A program made the position numbers and the translations under genes. This document shows, piece by piece, positions 42,660-50,363 of a stretch of DNA of 64,000 nt (its first letter is position 1; the number at the start of each line of letters is the position of its first letter). The notes beneath the pieces were generated by a model. That model made no database searches, was not told where the DNA came from, and saw nothing but the letters and a program-made list of their open reading frames with translations. Source of the DNA: Candidatus Pacearchaeota archaeon (GTDB lineage: Archaea > Nanoarchaeota > Nanoarchaeia > Pacearchaeales > GW2011-AR1); NCBI GenBank assembly GCA_002686195.1, contig NZAS01000177.1:32904-96903 (forward strand), written 5' to 3'.

Positions 42660-42939
42660 GCAAAAAGAGGTTCCTAAGGTGAAAGAGGGTGACCTGGTCC
42701 GCATCATCGACGACAACGGCGACGACAGGGGCGTCGGCATGTTCATGGAAAGATTTAGACCGATCGACCGCGGACTGTCAAAGATCGACCTCCAGGAGGG
42801 TCAACTCGACGCCACATACATGTTCACAGGCAGGTCATTCATAGGTCACGCCCCCACCTTCTGGCACTATGAGGTGCTATGGGAGGGAGAGCTACGCTGG
42901 CTAAATACGGATCATTTTACGCTGATATCGATGTTGTAG
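42652..42939 (+). CDS. GDLV-family SH3-like protein, long form
   Basis: 95 residues from the GTG at 42652, with a basic extension before V-K-E-G-D-L-V-R-I and an insertion of about 25 residues before Y-E-V-L-W-E-G-E-L-R-W. Confidence 0.7.
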   Translation: MSKQKEVPKVKEGDLVRIIDDNGDDRGVGMFMERFRPIDRGLSKIDLQEGQLDATYMFTGRSFIGHAPTFWHYEVLWEGELRWLNTDHFTLISML

Positions 42940-42972
42940 ATAATAGCGTGATCGTTCACAAGGAGAACAAGA

Positions 42973-43479
42973 ATGATTAAGATGATAACAGTCATTGCTG
43001 GATTACTTCTAGCAACACCCGCTACTGCGGAAACAACAAACTCACTAGGCTTTGCAGCGGGTGGGACATACGGCGCTGGCCTGTCATACTCACACGACAC
43101 AGACACCTGGGGATACCAGGTTACCGGATTACCCATATGGGATGAGACAGACGGCGGTAAGGTGTTCGGGGGTGTTAACATCAAGAGGAACTTCCACGAG
43201 AATGGTCGGGTCGGTGTGTACGGATCCCTGGGCCTGGCCGGAGGACTCTGGCGCGACACATATGAGGATTGCGATTGGAATGAGGAATCTGGAGAGGACG
43301 ACTGTGTCACCGTGACCGACGAGGGTTGGGGCGCAGTGACAGGCCCTGGTGTCGGGATGCAAGTTGTATTTCTCAAGAACATGCTATTCAGGTTCGAACT
43401 CCCCTTAGGGTTCAGGTACGGATCAGAGGGGTTTGGAATCACACCCTTGCCGAACACCGCACTCATGTACCGCTGGTGA
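42973..43479 (+). CDS. Outer-membrane beta-barrel-like protein
   Basis: 168 residues. A signal peptide (V-I-A-G-L-L-L-A-T-P-A-T-A, cleavage after A-T-A) is followed by alternating amphipathic strands with Gly/aromatic girdles (Y-G-A-G-L-S-Y, V-G-V-Y-G-S-L-G-L-A-G-G-L-W) and the C-terminal residues M-Y-R-W, close to the aromatic C-terminus that targets outer-membrane barrels. A phage-encoded barrel may mask or replace a receptor; this is inference. Confidence 0.75.
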   Translation: MIKMITVIAGLLLATPATAETTNSLGFAAGGTYGAGLSYSHDTDTWGYQVTGLPIWDETDGGKVFGGVNIKRNFHENGRVGVYGSLGLAGGLWRDTYEDCDWNEESGEDDCVTVTDEGWGAVTGPGVGMQVVFLKNMLFRFELPLGFRYGSEGFGITPLPNTALMYRW

Positions 43480-43515
43480 CGTGATCCTGCGTTTCCACAA
43501 TTAACGTCCTGTCGC

Positions 43516-43544
43516 GTGTAAATGGATCACGTGCGGGGTATAAT
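43516..43544 (+). promoter_or_regulatory. Promoter, GTGTAAA-N16-TATAAT
   Basis: Perfect copy of the recurring motif, 20 bases before the rtcB start. Confidence 0.85.
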
Positions 43545-43564
43545 GATAAAAAAGGAAACGCGTT

Positions 43565-44782
43565 ATGTCAAGCTACAACGTGCTAGACGACTCCCCTGGG
43601 CTGGTGAAGATGTGGACCAGGGGAGTCCACGCTGAGGATCAGGCGAAGGAACAGCTGAGGAAGCTATCAGGTCTTCCCTTCATCCACCGTCACATTGCGG
43701 TCATGCCTGACATGCACATGGGGAAAGGCTCTTGCGTGGGAGCGGTCATTCCCACCGTTAACGCGATCATCCCCGCGGCTTGTGGCGTCGATATTGGGTG
43801 TGGGGTAATGGCGGTTCGGACCTCCCTGACTGCTAACGACCTGCCTGATAACCTTCAGAAGGTGCGCTCCAGAATTGAGCGGATGATCCCGCACGGTCGG
43901 ACCCACCACGGCGGATCACGGGATGAGGGAGCGTGGGGTGACATCCCTGACGATGTCGCGCGCAAGTGGAACACACTGAAGGATGACTTCGAGGTCATCT
44001 GCGAGAAACACCCACGCATCGCGAAATCGAATAACGTGCGCCACCTGTCCAGCCTAGGGTCAGGCAATCATTTTTTAGAGGTATGTATCGACACGGAAGA
44101 TCGCGTTTGGGTCATGCTACACTCAGGTTCACGCGGTGTCGGGAACAGGATCGGAACTCACTTCATCTCCCTCGCGAAGAAGGACATGGAGCGCTGGTAT
44201 ATCAACCTGCCTGACAAGGATCTGGCGTACATCCCCCAGGGTTCAACGCACTTCAAGGACTACATCCAGGCGGTGAACTGGGCGCAGAGGTTCGCGAAGG
44301 TGAACCGCGAGCTGATGATGGATCGCGCTCTTGACGCGATCTCCTGGGCACTGCGAAGGGAGTTTGACCACGGTGATTCTGTTGTTAACTGTCACCACAA
44401 CTACATCGCGAAGGAGAATCACTTCGGTCGCGACGTGTGGGTAACTCGGAAGGGCGCTGTCCGAGCGCGACGCGGCGACCTGGGAATCATCCCAGGGGCG
44501 ATGGGAAGGAAGTCGTTCATCGTGCGCGGCAAGGGTGAGAAGGAATCGTTCTGCTCTTGCTCTCACGGTGCTGGTCGCCTGATGTCCAGGACCAAGGCGA
44601 AGGCGCTGTTCACGATTGAGGATCACACGCTGGCGACAGAGGGGTTGGAGTGCAGAAAGGATGAGGATGTCATCGATGAAACTCCGATGTCGTATAAGCC
44701 GATCGACGATGTGATGAAGGCGCAGTCAGACCTTGTTGAGGTCTTGCACACCCTGCGCGCTGTCGTCTGTGTCAAGGGATAA
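43565..44782 (+). CDS. rtcB: RNA-splicing ligase RtcB
   Basis: 405 residues. Joins 2',3'-cyclic phosphate or 3'-phosphate RNA ends to 5'-OH ends using GTP and Mn2+. A-C-G-V-D-I-G-C-G-V holds the metal cysteine; G-S-G-N-H-F-L-E-V, L-H-S-G-S-R-G-V-G-N and N-C-H-H-N-Y are the metal and GTP sites; C-S-H-G-A-G-R carries the guanylylated His. Noticeably G+C-rich relative to the flanks, which suggests separate acquisition. It has its own promoter and an AAAGGA site. With the tRNA genes it could repair tRNAs cut by host anticodon nucleases. Confidence 0.96.
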   Translation: MSSYNVLDDSPGLVKMWTRGVHAEDQAKEQLRKLSGLPFIHRHIAVMPDMHMGKGSCVGAVIPTVNAIIPAACGVDIGCGVMAVRTSLTANDLPDNLQKVRSRIERMIPHGRTHHGGSRDEGAWGDIPDDVARKWNTLKDDFEVICEKHPRIAKSNNVRHLSSLGSGNHFLEVCIDTEDRVWVMLHSGSRGVGNRIGTHFISLAKKDMERWYINLPDKDLAYIPQGSTHFKDYIQAVNWAQRFAKVNRELMMDRALDAISWALRREFDHGDSVVNCHHNYIAKENHFGRDVWVTRKGAVRARRGDLGIIPGAMGRKSFIVRGKGEKESFCSCSHGAGRLMSRTKAKALFTIEDHTLATEGLECRKDEDVIDETPMSYKPIDDVMKAQSDLVEVLHTLRAVVCVKG

Positions 44783-44786
44783 CGAC

Positions 44787-45527
44787 ATGCGATGTATCGA
44801 GGGAAGCGGGTGGAGGAGGATCATCCATAGCCACCCAGTCAAGGGGCGCGACCACGACGGTCTAAAGGACCCGCGCGTGTGGTTCACGGAGCAGATCGAC
44901 AGGAATGTCAACCATGACTTCACTGACTGCGACGGCGTCAGGCAGACAGGTCGCACCACGCTGATGATCCTCAAGGCGATGCGGGCGATCAAGGTCGACA
45001 GGAAGGTCCCGGTCATCATCTGTCACAATAGCGCTAGTGCTCGTCACATCGCGACGGACATGACAGACTACCTGAATCAGGTGAGTGATACCTTGATGTT
45101 CATGTATGCTAGATATGTGATCATGATACGCGACCTGGAGACGGGCTTCACCCGTGATGCGTGTTACTTTGTCACAGACATGAGGGCGATGAGGGGAAGG
45201 GAGTATGATGTGATCTTCATTGACAACGCAATTTTCGATGAGGGAAGTCACATTGACGACGTGTTGCAAGGAGCGCAGGTAACAAAGGAGAAAATTGACA
45301 TGCCAGAGATAACGGGCGATCGCAGCGTCCTCGCCTCAGACGGAGAGATTTTTCACGTGGGAGATCTCATCCAGTGGGGGAGCGGAACGGCGGTGATCCT
45401 CGACATCGTTAGTGAGGGTGATCCCAGCCCAACGCCCTGGGCGGACTATATTGTCGTGCTCTTCCAAGGCAAGATCCAGCAGGTCGTTGCAAATCAGGTT
45501 GAGCTGTTCACGAAGGTGAGCTCATGA
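44787..45527 (+). CDS. P-loop protein fused to a GDLV domain
   Basis: 246 residues from the ATG at 44787, four bases after rtcB. The N-terminal part has G-V-R-Q-T-G-R-T-T, a Walker-A-like loop with Arg in place of Lys, and Y-D-V-I-F-I-D-N as a Walker B. Residues about 175-246 are a GDLV barrel (F-H-V-G-D-L-I-Q-W, A-V-I-L-D-I-V, I-V-V-L-F-Q-G-K-I-Q, V-E-L-F-T-K). This is the only clear fusion of the family domain and may point to its function. Confidence 0.7.
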   Translation: MRCIEGSGWRRIIHSHPVKGRDHDGLKDPRVWFTEQIDRNVNHDFTDCDGVRQTGRTTLMILKAMRAIKVDRKVPVIICHNSASARHIATDMTDYLNQVSDTLMFMYARYVIMIRDLETGFTRDACYFVTDMRAMRGREYDVIFIDNAIFDEGSHIDDVLQGAQVTKEKIDMPEITGDRSVLASDGEIFHVGDLIQWGSGTAVILDIVSEGDPSPTPWADYIVVLFQGKIQQVVANQVELFTKVSS

Positions 45528-45757
45528 TCAAGGTGGGTGATTTCATCGCTGAGAAAAATCTTCTCGTCATCCGGCGGTTAGACTGGTCAGATGTTGAGCG
45601 AAGACTCGACGAAGCTGGCTGTTTTGAGGGTTACCCGCACGTGTACAAGGAAGAGAAAGCGAGATTTTATGATCACATACACACCCACGACGGTTTGTGG
45701 GAGGTGATGGATAGCGACGGTCAGATCGGAATCATGCTAGGTGAGAGAAAGAGATGA
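45524..45757 (+). CDS. GDLV-related small protein
   Basis: 77 residues: I-K-V-G-D-F-I-A-E, then a helical insertion and W-E-V-M-D-S-D-G-Q-I-G-I-M-L. Strand order appears altered. Coupled to the genes on both sides by four-base overlaps. Confidence 0.65.
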   Translation: MIKVGDFIAEKNLLVIRRLDWSDVERRLDEAGCFEGYPHVYKEEKARFYDHIHTHDGLWEVMDSDGQIGIMLGERKR

Positions 45758-45999
45758 GTAAGTCAGAGGACAGACGCATCGCCATTCAAAAAAAGACAAA
45801 AGCGCAAGAGGTCGATAACGTCATCACTCCGCTAAGCAGGGTGTGCGGAAACTGCGATCTGGTGTATATCTTCAACGACCCCAGCGATAAGAGTGTGGGT
45901 GAGTTCCTTGACAGGATAAGTGCCAGTGAGAACGGAAGTAGCATTGGGTCGAGTGATGAGCTATTCTGCTCAGCGAGGTGTCGAGCTGAAGGTGCCTGA
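45754..45999 (+). CDS. Small zinc-finger-like protein
   Basis: 81 residues. C-G-N-C at about 31 and C-S-A-R-C at the end form a likely zinc site. The first 15 residues (S-K-S-E-D-R-R-I-A-I-Q-K-K) recur in the 21-residue frame at 46404. Confidence 0.65.
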   Translation: MSKSEDRRIAIQKKTKAQEVDNVITPLSRVCGNCDLVYIFNDPSDKSVGEFLDRISASENGSSIGSSDELFCSARCRAEGA

Positions 46000-46019
46000 C
46001 GGGAGGTAAGAGAGATTGC

Positions 46020-46048
46020 GTGTAAGCTTAATCATGCTGTGATATAAT
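46020..46048 (+). promoter_or_regulatory. Promoter, GTGTAAG-N16-TATAAT
   Basis: Good copy of the recurring motif; the gene at 46068 follows with AAGGAG. Confidence 0.78.
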
Positions 46049-46067
46049 GTTATCATAAGGAGCTAAA

Positions 46068-46250
46068 ATGAAAATCGGTAACCTCGTAAAACTCCACGAA
46101 TCAACCCGAAAATGTGGCCAATACGCTGGAAAGCAAGCGATGATTATTGATAGAGATAAATATTCTCAATATGTTCTGTTGGTTGAAGGTGAGATTATTA
46201 AGTTTCACTCAACACAGATCGAAGAGGAATACAGAAATGAAAGTCGGTGA
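46068..46250 (+). CDS. GDLV-family SH3-like small protein
   Basis: 60 residues: M-K-I-G-N-L-V-K-L (Asp to Asn), A-M-I-I-D-R, Y-V-L-L-V-E-G-E-I-I-K. AT-richer than its neighbours. Confidence 0.75.
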   Translation: MKIGNLVKLHESTRKCGQYAGKQAMIIDRDKYSQYVLLVEGEIIKFHSTQIEEEYRNESR

Positions 46251-46407
46251 TTTAGTAAAAGTGCCGGACACTCCTCTGGGTCCAAGCTGTATTGGGCTCG
46301 TCATCGAACACAGCGGCGATCTGGTTGTAATAATGCACCGCTACAGGAGACGTTCTGTGTGGCGTACCCGCAGTCTCGAACGCCATGTAATATCGGACAC
46401 AAAATGA
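46237..46407 (+). CDS. GDLV-family SH3-like small protein (56 residues)
   Basis: M-K-V-G-D-L-V-K-V, I-G-L-V-I-E-H, L-V-V-I-M-H, S-L-E-R-H-V-I. Begins with the shared ATGAAAGTCGGTGA. Overlaps the previous gene by 14 bases. Confidence 0.78.
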   Translation: MKVGDLVKVPDTPLGPSCIGLVIEHSGDLVVIMHRYRRRSVWRTRSLERHVISDTK

Positions 46408-46469
46408 GTAAATCACAAGAACGGCGCGACGCTATTCAAAAGAAGAAGGTTTATAGAGGTAATCAATGA
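46404..46469 (+). CDS. Short duplicated fragment of the 45754 protein
   Basis: A 21-residue frame: M-S-K-S-Q-E-R-R-D-A-I-Q-K-K. It matches the opening of the zinc-finger-like protein at 45754 and sits at the same position relative to an array member, so a tandem duplication followed by truncation is likely. It may not be expressed as a functional peptide. Confidence 0.4.
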   Translation: MSKSQERRDAIQKKKVYRGNQ

Positions 46470-46687
46470 AAGTCGGTGACCTGATTCGCGTTGCGCCAGA
46501 TGATGACGAGATCTTTCTGATAGTTGATACAATTACACATCAGTACACTCTTCCTGACGAGGACAAGCGTAGACGAGATCACTTGCTTCTCGACATGCAC
46601 GGGAGGATCCTGAACGGCGGGATGCTACGCCATGCGGTGATGGTTAGTGAGTATGCGTCGTGTATGTCAGCGTCAGGCGTGGTATAA
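46466..46687 (+). CDS. GDLV-family SH3-like small protein
   Basis: 73 residues: M-K-V-G-D-L-I-R-V, F-L-I-V-D-T, L-L-L-D-M-H-G-R-I. Its 3' end contains the promoter of the next gene. Confidence 0.75.
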   Translation: MKVGDLIRVAPDDDEIFLIVDTITHQYTLPDEDKRRRDHLLLDMHGRILNGGMLRHAVMVSEYASCMSASGVV

Positions 46688-46688
46688 T
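46660..46688 (+). promoter_or_regulatory. Promoter, GTGTATG-N16-TATAAT
   Basis: Recurring motif located inside the last codons of the preceding gene. Confidence 0.65.
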
Positions 46689-46705
46689 AAGGTAAAGGGA
46701 TCAAC

Positions 46706-46933
46706 ATGATCATCGGTGACATCGTCAGGCAGAGCGGAAACATGGTGAAAGGCGTGTGTACATCTAGGCGCCTGGGTGTGGTCATTGATATTACAGAAAG
46801 AGATGACAGCGGACCGGGACTTAGCGGTTCAGAGTGGGCGAAGAAAACATTCGGTCGTCATGTCAATGTTCTCTGGTCAGATGGAAAGATGATGCGGGTT
46901 CCAGAGCGATCGCTTGAGGTGATCAGTGAGTGA
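46706..46933 (+). CDS. GDLV-family SH3-like small protein
   Basis: 75 residues: I-I-G-D-I-V-R-Q, G-V-V-I-D-I, V-N-V-L-W-S-D-G-K-M, S-L-E-V-I-S. 3' end GAGGTGATC precedes the next GTG. Confidence 0.8.
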   Translation: MIIGDIVRQSGNMVKGVCTSRRLGVVIDITERDDSGPGLSGSEWAKKTFGRHVNVLWSDGKMMRVPERSLEVISE

Positions 46934-47171
46934 GATGATCGAGAGGGTTGGCGAGCTCTGCACGATCTGGGATCCCGCTCTCGGCAGTTCTCCTAAGTAC
47001 GTACAGAACTGGCTGATCGGCATCATCGTCGACGAGCGGTGGTCCCATGAGTATCGAGGTATGAGATATCAGGTCATGTGGGGTGACTTAAAGCGAGATG
47101 ACACCTGGTACTCGTGGGACGATATCAATCCAAAGTGGTTACCGAGAGATGATTTAACGCATTCTACCTAA
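46926..47171 (+). CDS. GDLV-family-related small protein
   Basis: 81 residues: E-R-V-G-E-L-C-T-I-W, I-G-I-I-V-D-E, Y-Q-V-M-W-G-D. The family Asp is Glu here. GTG start. Confidence 0.72.
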   Translation: MSEMIERVGELCTIWDPALGSSPKYVQNWLIGIIVDERWSHEYRGMRYQVMWGDLKRDDTWYSWDDINPKWLPRDDLTHST

Positions 47172-47190
47172 CAGACCCGGACTAGACGAT

Positions 47191-47421
47191 ATGAACAACA
47201 AGCACAGCAAAAACAGTGATCACCTCGAGCCCGGCGACCTTAGCCACTTCTATGAGCGCGCAGCGCCATATGACGACAAAGGCGCTATATACTTCGGTAT
47301 CGTTGTCGAGGTGGGCGAGGCGTATCGACCTGACTACTCGCCCTTATACGGAGTGATGTGCGATGACGGCGTCATGAGGGATTTCTTCGACGGCGAGAGA
47401 TACGAAAAGGACGTGCTTTGA
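47191..47421 (+). CDS. GDLV-family SH3-like small protein
   Basis: 76 residues with a 12-residue extension before E-P-G-D-L-S-H-F; then F-G-I-V-V-E-V and Y-G-V-M-C-D-D-G-V. Confidence 0.72.
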   Translation: MNNKHSKNSDHLEPGDLSHFYERAAPYDDKGAIYFGIVVEVGEAYRPDYSPLYGVMCDDGVMRDFFDGERYEKDVL

Positions 47422-47624
47422 TGTTGAACAACGGGGACCTGATGGTATATGATGATAGGTATCAGCCAAACCCATGGGATGGTATGCTTGTCCTGATATT
47501 GGAATTATACTCAGAACCGTATGACGCAACACCGCATAACCCACTATACAGAGTATTAATCAACGGTAACATCGACGTGGTCAGTTCAGAATTTTTAGCA
47601 GAGGTGAGAGAAGATGAAGCTTGA
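47421..47624 (+). CDS. GDLV-family SH3-like small protein
   Basis: 67 residues from the ATG at 47421: L-N-N-G-D-L-M-V-Y, L-V-L-I-L-E, Y-R-V-L-I-N-G-N-I. Ends A-E-V-R with AGAGGTGAGAG before the next start. Confidence 0.75.
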   Translation: MLNNGDLMVYDDRYQPNPWDGMLVLILELYSEPYDATPHNPLYRVLINGNIDVVSSEFLAEVREDEA

Positions 47625-48510
47625 GAGAGTTAGGCTAACAGCTAGTGAGATCAACAGTGACGCCGCCGAGGTGTTGGCGACAAAGCCCGTGTACGTTGCG
47701 ATGACGATGGGTGGGTTCATCGCAGGCGGTTTTGCTCGTAGCCTAGCACACTCCCTGTTGCTTGATCGGAAGGCGTCAATAAGGAATTATCTCACGCCGA
47801 ATAATCAGTGGCCAAGGATCGCGTCAACACCCGGTGATGTTGACATCTTCTCTCCTGCTAGCATTGACACCTTGAAAATCGCGGCCGGTTCCCGGTCCCT
47901 CGGCGACTTTGCTGTGAATGTTCCCATGAAGCTAAGCCAGCAAGCCAGCGCGGGGGTAAAAGAGGTCAACATGCCGTGGAAGCGTGAATACGTCGTTCAG
48001 ATCGTCGACCATCCCAGGTTTAGATATGAGGATGTGAGATCGTGCCTGGACTCATTTGACCTGATCAACTCCAGGTACGCCATCGCGATGGACAGCGGAG
48101 CGATCTATCTTCACTGGGACCCTGAGGCGATCAGGCTAGACAAGTCCAGGCAGATCGGTATCTGCAGGACTGACACGCCGTTCTTGCCCGCTAGGGTCGC
48201 GAAGTATCTCAGGTTCAGGGGATGCGAGAACGGACTTGCCCCAGGGTCAGATGACATGCTAACAGAGTGGTTGATTCGCGCTAGCACAGGAACCTGGCCG
48301 GAGTACTTTAACGCCCGTCACAAGTCAAGCATTGACAAGCACGTGAGGCTGATGAAGATGTTAGACCTGATGCGTGTGACCGATCTCACACTCTTTCTTG
48401 GAAAGTGGAAACAGGTGGTTAGAAAAGAAAAGTACGGACAGGAGTATATCGTTGACTGGGCGTGTAATCAGATGGGTGAGATGACGGAGTACAAAAATGA
48501 CAGCGCGTGA
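47614..48510 (+). CDS. Nucleotidyltransferase-fold phage protein
   Basis: 298 residues. G-G-F-I-A-G-G-F-A-R-S-L followed by T-P-G-D-V-D-I-F is the glycine-rich helix and Asp-x-Asp of a minimal nucleotidyltransferase fold; later V-Q-I-V and C-L-D-S-F-D-L fit the conserved strand and Asp of phage homologues that I recall as being of unknown substrate. Third nucleotidyltransferase-like protein in the window. Confidence 0.7.
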   Translation: MKLERVRLTASEINSDAAEVLATKPVYVAMTMGGFIAGGFARSLAHSLLLDRKASIRNYLTPNNQWPRIASTPGDVDIFSPASIDTLKIAAGSRSLGDFAVNVPMKLSQQASAGVKEVNMPWKREYVVQIVDHPRFRYEDVRSCLDSFDLINSRYAIAMDSGAIYLHWDPEAIRLDKSRQIGICRTDTPFLPARVAKYLRFRGCENGLAPGSDDMLTEWLIRASTGTWPEYFNARHKSSIDKHVRLMKMLDLMRVTDLTLFLGKWKQVVRKEKYGQEYIVDWACNQMGEMTEYKNDSA

Positions 48511-48715
48511 GCGAGCCTGGACCCTAAACGTCACATCGGTCGAGGACCAGGATGACGGTACCTCGCTTGTCATGTTCGACGTCGACGATGAGTTCATCAC
48601 ATGGTTCAAGGAGTGGCAAGGTCTAAAGAGGTGGAGTCAAAAGAGATTCCAACGCGTGATGCACGAGGCGTTGGTTGAGTACATCGACGCCTCAGGTGTG
48701 AGGGAGAAGGAATAG
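48497..48715 (+). CDS. Small protein of unknown function
   Basis: 72 residues: strands with V-M-F-D-V-D-D-E-F then a tryptophan-containing helix. Overlaps the previous gene by 14 bases. Confidence 0.6.
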   Translation: MTARERAWTLNVTSVEDQDDGTSLVMFDVDDEFITWFKEWQGLKRWSQKRFQRVMHEALVEYIDASGVREKE

Positions 48716-48716
48716 C

Positions 48717-49073
48717 ATGTCATACTCACGGTGGTCAAATAGCTTCTGGTACACGTTCTGGAGCGGGACAGATGATGCGCCTCTCGACGCAAAGTTTGAG
48801 ATCTGTGATGTCGCCCGCGGCCAGATCTTTACCTACAAGGAACTGTCAGAAGATATCGACAGCTGTCTCAGGTTGGTCCAGGAGTCATTCCGGAAGAAAG
48901 CACATGGTAAACTATTGGCGGGGATGACAAGGGCGTCAGAGGGTAATCTACGCATGGAGTATGAGGATGTCGAGTGGGATCCTGTTGAGCTATCTGACGA
49001 GCAATTGAGTGAGCTAAGGGGTTACATGACCGAGTTCATGCGCGACGTGGAGGAGAGATATGACATCGGGTGA
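48717..49073 (+). CDS. Protein of unknown function, 118 residues
   Basis: Aromatic-rich N-terminus (W-S-N-S-F-W-Y-T-F-W), then helices. No family recognised. Its 3' end GGAGGAGAG is the ribosome binding site of the next gene. Confidence 0.6.
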   Translation: MSYSRWSNSFWYTFWSGTDDAPLDAKFEICDVARGQIFTYKELSEDIDSCLRLVQESFRKKAHGKLLAGMTRASEGNLRMEYEDVEWDPVELSDEQLSELRGYMTEFMRDVEERYDIG

Positions 49074-49293
49074 TCTAATCAGAGTTGAGTATCCGCCTGA
49101 GTGGAACCTGGAATCCTACTATGGGATTGTTCTCGAGTCGTGGAAGGAGTATAGCGCGCGCTGGACAGGTGATCCATTGAACCTTGTTCCTCATAACAAC
49201 AGCGACATGATGGTGCTGACGCCGCACAAGGGCGTGAGAGTTGTCGAAAGGGCGCTGATCCAAAGAAGGTGGGATAAAAATGAGGATAGTTGA
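49060..49293 (+). CDS. GDLV-family SH3-like small protein
   Basis: 77 residues: M-T-S-G-D-L-I-R-V, Y-G-I-V-L-E-S, M-M-V-L-T-P-H-K-G, R-V-V-E-R. Confidence 0.75.
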   Translation: MTSGDLIRVEYPPEWNLESYYGIVLESWKEYSARWTGDPLNLVPHNNSDMMVLTPHKGVRVVERALIQRRWDKNEDS

Positions 49294-49570
49294 GTACATG
49301 ATGCCGTTTAAGACGACCCTCTCCATGTCGTTCCACACACACGTGGTCCATCATGGTTATAACATTATCGTCTCTGAGACGAAAGATGCCGAGCTACAGT
49401 ACGGCAGTCAGGAGGCGCTCACGTTCCTGGCAGATGAGAGCTGGAAGGTGATTGACTATACTAGCATCTGCGCCGGCCATGATACGCCCGACGTTCTCAA
49501 CCAGCTTGAGCGCTACACATCTGATGACATCAAAGGTTACAGTGAGCCTTACGGCGAATCGCTGTGGTAA
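49280..49570 (+). CDS. Small protein of unknown function
   Basis: 96 residues, alternating strands and helices; no recognised motif. Followed by a short gap that could hold a 25-residue peptide. Confidence 0.55.
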   Translation: MRIVEYMMPFKTTLSMSFHTHVVHHGYNIIVSETKDAELQYGSQEALTFLADESWKVIDYTSICAGHDTPDVLNQLERYTSDDIKGYSEPYGESLW

Positions 49571-49623
49571 AGATATGATGACAAATAATACTTACTATAA
49601 CCCACCCAGTGAGATGATACTCC

Positions 49624-49923
49624 ATGAACGAGAACCTACTAGATCAGGCTGAGACCTACGACGACCTTGTGAGCGCATTGCGAGAATCTAAGCAGTGGAA
49701 GGTCGCAACTGTTGCGAAGTGGCTGTGGGATCTCCTCAGCGAGATGGACGACACCCAGGAGATGATCGACTGGCTAAGATCGCAAAATGTATTGCAGGGT
49801 GATGTCATCGAGCAGCTCGACGCAAAGAATGTTGAGCTAAAGGAGCTCATTGCGTTGTGTGAGCCTCACGTTCCTGCTAATCTGAAGAATGAGATCTATG
49901 ACGTCCTCAACGAGGATGACTGA
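49624..49923 (+). CDS. Helical acidic protein, unknown function
   Basis: 99 residues, three or four amphipathic helices; T-V-A-K-W-L-W-D-L-L is the most conserved-looking. No family recognised. Confidence 0.6.
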   Translation: MNENLLDQAETYDDLVSALRESKQWKVATVAKWLWDLLSEMDDTQEMIDWLRSQNVLQGDVIEQLDAKNVELKELIALCEPHVPANLKNEIYDVLNEDD

Positions 49924-50152
49924 CGTGCCCAGCGTTCGATCAACGATATTCATCAGGGTGAATGGCGATGTTTTCTTTCCAAGGCCCACGTCCGTGGCGA
50001 ACGGCGTCATGAGACATCGATGGTTTGAGAGGATGACGGGAGAGACTGGGTACATAGCGTCACCTGATCTTTGGGAATCTCTCAAGAAAAACAACGTGGT
50101 TCAGCGTCTCACAGAGACATCTGGCGGCAAGGGGGAGATCACCAATGAGTGA
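49916..50152 (+). CDS. Small protein of unknown function
   Basis: 78 residues from the ATG at 49916, overlapping the previous gene. Strand-rich opening (T-I-F-I-R-V-N-G-D-V-F-F). No family recognised. Confidence 0.5.
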   Translation: MTDVPSVRSTIFIRVNGDVFFPRPTSVANGVMRHRWFERMTGETGYIASPDLWESLKKNNVVQRLTETSGGKGEITNE

Positions 50153-50363
50153 GCGTAGTAAGATATACGACTGTGTACTTGGTGACCTTGTTAAGGTAGT
50201 TGATGGATTTGATAGAGAGCCTACCCTAATCGGAATTGGATTGTTTCTTGGGATTGAGAATAAGCTAAATGACATCACTGGGAAAGATTACGCCATTGTC
50301 CTCGTTAATGGGCGTGAGCAGTGGTTTGACGAGCCGTATTGGAAACTGGAGAGAATTAGTTGA
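50145..50363 (+). CDS. GDLV-family SH3-like small protein
   Basis: 72 residues: C-V-L-G-D-L-V-K-V, I-G-L-F-L-G, A-I-V-L-V-N-G-R-E, ending K-L-E-R-I. Last member of the dense array. Confidence 0.75.
   Translation: MSERSKIYDCVLGDLVKVVDGFDREPTLIGIGLFLGIENKLNDITGKDYAIVLVNGREQWFDEPYWKLERIS

Noticed and set aside
42082..42663. A 193-residue - strand frame
   Set aside because: Complement of the cysteine-rich coiled-coil gene; Arg/Ser/Cys-rich low-quality translation without a ribosome binding site.
49575..49652. A 25-residue frame before the gene at 49624
   Set aside because: It fits the gap and overlaps the next start, but it has no motif or good ribosome binding site; too short to call.
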